Assembly: GCF_902150065.1 (NCBI RefSeq) | Contig: NC_043987.1 | Coordinates: 26,589,487 to 26,653,486 of the forward strand | From: Myripristis murdjan | Taxonomy: Eukaryota > Chordata > Actinopteri > Holocentriformes > Holocentridae | Reading direction: 5' to 3' | Length of the DNA: 64,000 bases | Shown: piece after piece, positions 62,701 through 64,000 of the stretch | Position numbering within the stretch: the stretch's first letter is position 1 | Layout: each line of letters begins with the position of its first letter | The notes under the pieces: model-generated | Databases searched by the model: none | What the model was told of the DNA's origin: nothing | Seen by the model: the letters and a program-made list of their open reading frames with translations, nothing else | Made by a program: the position numbers and the translations under genes

Positions 62701-63527
62701 TTCTACACGTTCTAATAGTGGCGGTATTGTGGAAATTGCCATGATGATGAGACTCAGAAGGGGTTGCCATGCATTGCAAAAGCTGAACACATGGAACTCC
62801 CTTCGTTCCATCCGTCTGCAGTCTGCAGGAACACAGCACACAGCGGCCGACATCAAAGTGGAACATTACCAAATCACTCCATCAATTCAACAACAGGCTG
62901 TAGACATGGACAGGGAGAGTTAAAAGGCAAACACTCAGAACTCACAACACAAAATAGTCTAATCAAACATTAGTCAAGGCTTTTAGTGAAGGACTAATGA
63001 CACAATGAACCAAAACGGAGTAGATTATCTGGAACACAGCGTATTAACAGCACACTGAGGACTCAGACAGGACCATTTAGGTAGAGGATTATGTGATCTG
63101 TCTTACAAGTACAATAACACTAATAATATCTGCCCAAATGCTCTACGTATTATTTTTCATATTGCTGTGAGGTAGCCCCATCTCTATCCCCTTCCTTCTC
63201 TTCTTCCAGGGACTTTATCCTGACCGTGCGCTCTAATGTTTCCATTTTCCCCAACAGAAACCCTGGTGAGTGAGGTTGAATGGTCTTCTGAGCAATAAGC
63301 ATGTACAGCGGCGTCATGAACCAGAAGCTCATGCATAAAAGTGCGAAGCCTCGGGGCCAGTGAGTTCTTTCACATATATCCCCTACATACGATCTCACAA
63401 TGTGCGCACACACACACACACACACGCATGCACACACGCACACACACAAAAGGCACATGGGGGGGATGATAAAGCAGTGACAGGAGTACCACACTTACTT
63501 TCCTGTGAGAGAGTCCCTGAGCTTGCT
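56789..63527 (-). CDS. strada: STE20-related pseudokinase adaptor STRAD-alpha (5' end outside window)
   Basis: Pseudokinase that binds and activates LKB1/STK11 together with MO25 and keeps LKB1 in the cytoplasm. Ten exons seen: 63527-63499, 61621-61519, 60895-60774, 60509-60401, 60304-60181, 59532-59361, 59151-59047, 58263-58010, 57904-57862 and 56944-56789. They give 404 residues. The first exon or exons (about 30 residues in human) lie beyond 64000. Pseudokinase marks: [15 protein letters not shown] at the P-loop; [10 protein letters not shown], where Arg replaces the ATP-binding Lys; [12 protein letters not shown], which has HRS where HRD is expected; and MSGLRS in place of [23 protein letters not shown] and the [15 protein letters not shown] end of the C-lobe are conserved. 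The C-terminus VDDWDF corresponds to the WEF motif that docks MO25. STRADA is preferred over STRADB from the EQxxG...RRK N-terminal block and overall match. Confidence 0.94.
60003..60100 (+). repeat. LINE/SINE 3' tail relic in strada intron
   Basis: AGATAAGATAAGAGATAAGA followed by TTCCTTTATTAGTCCCACGG and TGGGGAAATTTC is the usual tail of fish LINE-derived copies. Non-coding. Confidence 0.55.
61140..61440. repeat. Non-autonomous DNA transposon with TAATCGATTAGT-type ends
   Basis: The left end has GACAATTAATTAATCGATTA, GTCAATCAACAGAAAG and GATCGATTATG. The right end has AATGACTAATCAATGAATTG and ACAGATTAAGAGACAATG, roughly inverted. It matches a common fish MITE look with ATCGATTAGTC ends. 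It lies in a strada intron and has no coding content. Confidence 0.55.
63406..63447. repeat. (CA)n microsatellite
   Basis: CA repeats with a few CG and TG interruptions, about 50 bp from the strada exon ending at 63499. Confidence 0.9.
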
Positions 63528-64000
63528 CTGGGGCAGAAAAACCACATCAATGATATAAAAACATATAAACACACACAAAACAAGAGAAGGATCTGTGTTT
63601 AGAGCAGCTCTTGAAATGGGAGGTGCGGCGTCTAGTCTGAGAAGCTTGATGCACACTGACTTTGACAGACGACCCTTTGATGGCATCCCTCTATTTCCAT
63701 AACAGGATTTGTCTAAAGCAGCAGCTTAGACTTTTAAGTGACGACCCACAGGGGGATGCGGAATTATCAATACACAATTTTAGTACTTGTTTTGGCAGTA
63801 CAGTTATTTTCCCATATGATTAAACTGCATTACATCCCTCTTTCTCATTTGGAGTCATAAAAATGGATTCTATCTGACCTCAAAAAATTGCCGGAGTCTG
63901 CATAAAAGGTTTGATGAAATACTTGCAAAGTAAAACTTTAGATTCATGTAAAAATGAAAAACAATCCAACAAAAGTCCTATGCATGTTCTTTCCAGATAT

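Overview
The window looks like a piece of a teleost (ray-finned fish) nuclear chromosome, probably percomorph-like. It has compact multi-exon vertebrate genes with GT-AG introns. Dinucleotide and tetranucleotide microsatellites are abundant, and there are fish-type dispersed repeat relics. The intergenic DNA is AT-rich. No prokaryotic, organellar or CRISPR feature was seen.

Layout. Positions 1 to about 13000 hold no gene I can support: simple repeats, repeat relics, a G/T-rich tandem tract and a few GC-rich islands. Then come five minus-strand host genes and one plus-strand host gene: ndufa4 (13180-15315, -), slc35b1 (17452-24168, -), fam117a (26664-34397, -), rundc3a (37756-51096, -), rnf113a (52734-55806, +) and strada (56789 to beyond the right edge, -). 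I rebuilt all six exon by exon from conserved protein sequence, splice sites and reading phase. Every junction keeps frame, and five reach both a start and a stop. strada lacks its first exon or exons, which lie right of the window.

The genes are mostly housekeeping or neuronal and form no single pathway: a cytochrome c oxidase subunit, an ER nucleotide carrier, a Ser/Pro-rich protein of unknown function, a neuronal RUN-domain protein, a spliceosomal RING protein and the LKB1-activating pseudokinase. From memory, slc35b1-fam117a matches human 17q21.33, while rundc3a (17q21.31) and strada (17q23) also lie on human chromosome 17. ndufa4 and rnf113a map elsewhere in human.

The least expected content is on the plus strand inside the 8.9-kb first intron of rundc3a, antisense to it. 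Three short open frames (42714-42962, 42963-43334, 44723-44971) consist almost entirely of a 14-residue Thr/Ser/Gly/Lys repeat. Two are paralogues of exactly 82 residues that differ largely at synonymous sites. I recognise no family for them. A second candidate is a tiny two-exon plus-strand gene upstream of slc35b1 (25010-25255) that could encode a 33-residue membrane microprotein. Other points of note are three GC-AG introns in three genes, a 42-bp coding minisatellite in fam117a, and the very close tail-to-tail ends of rnf113a and strada.
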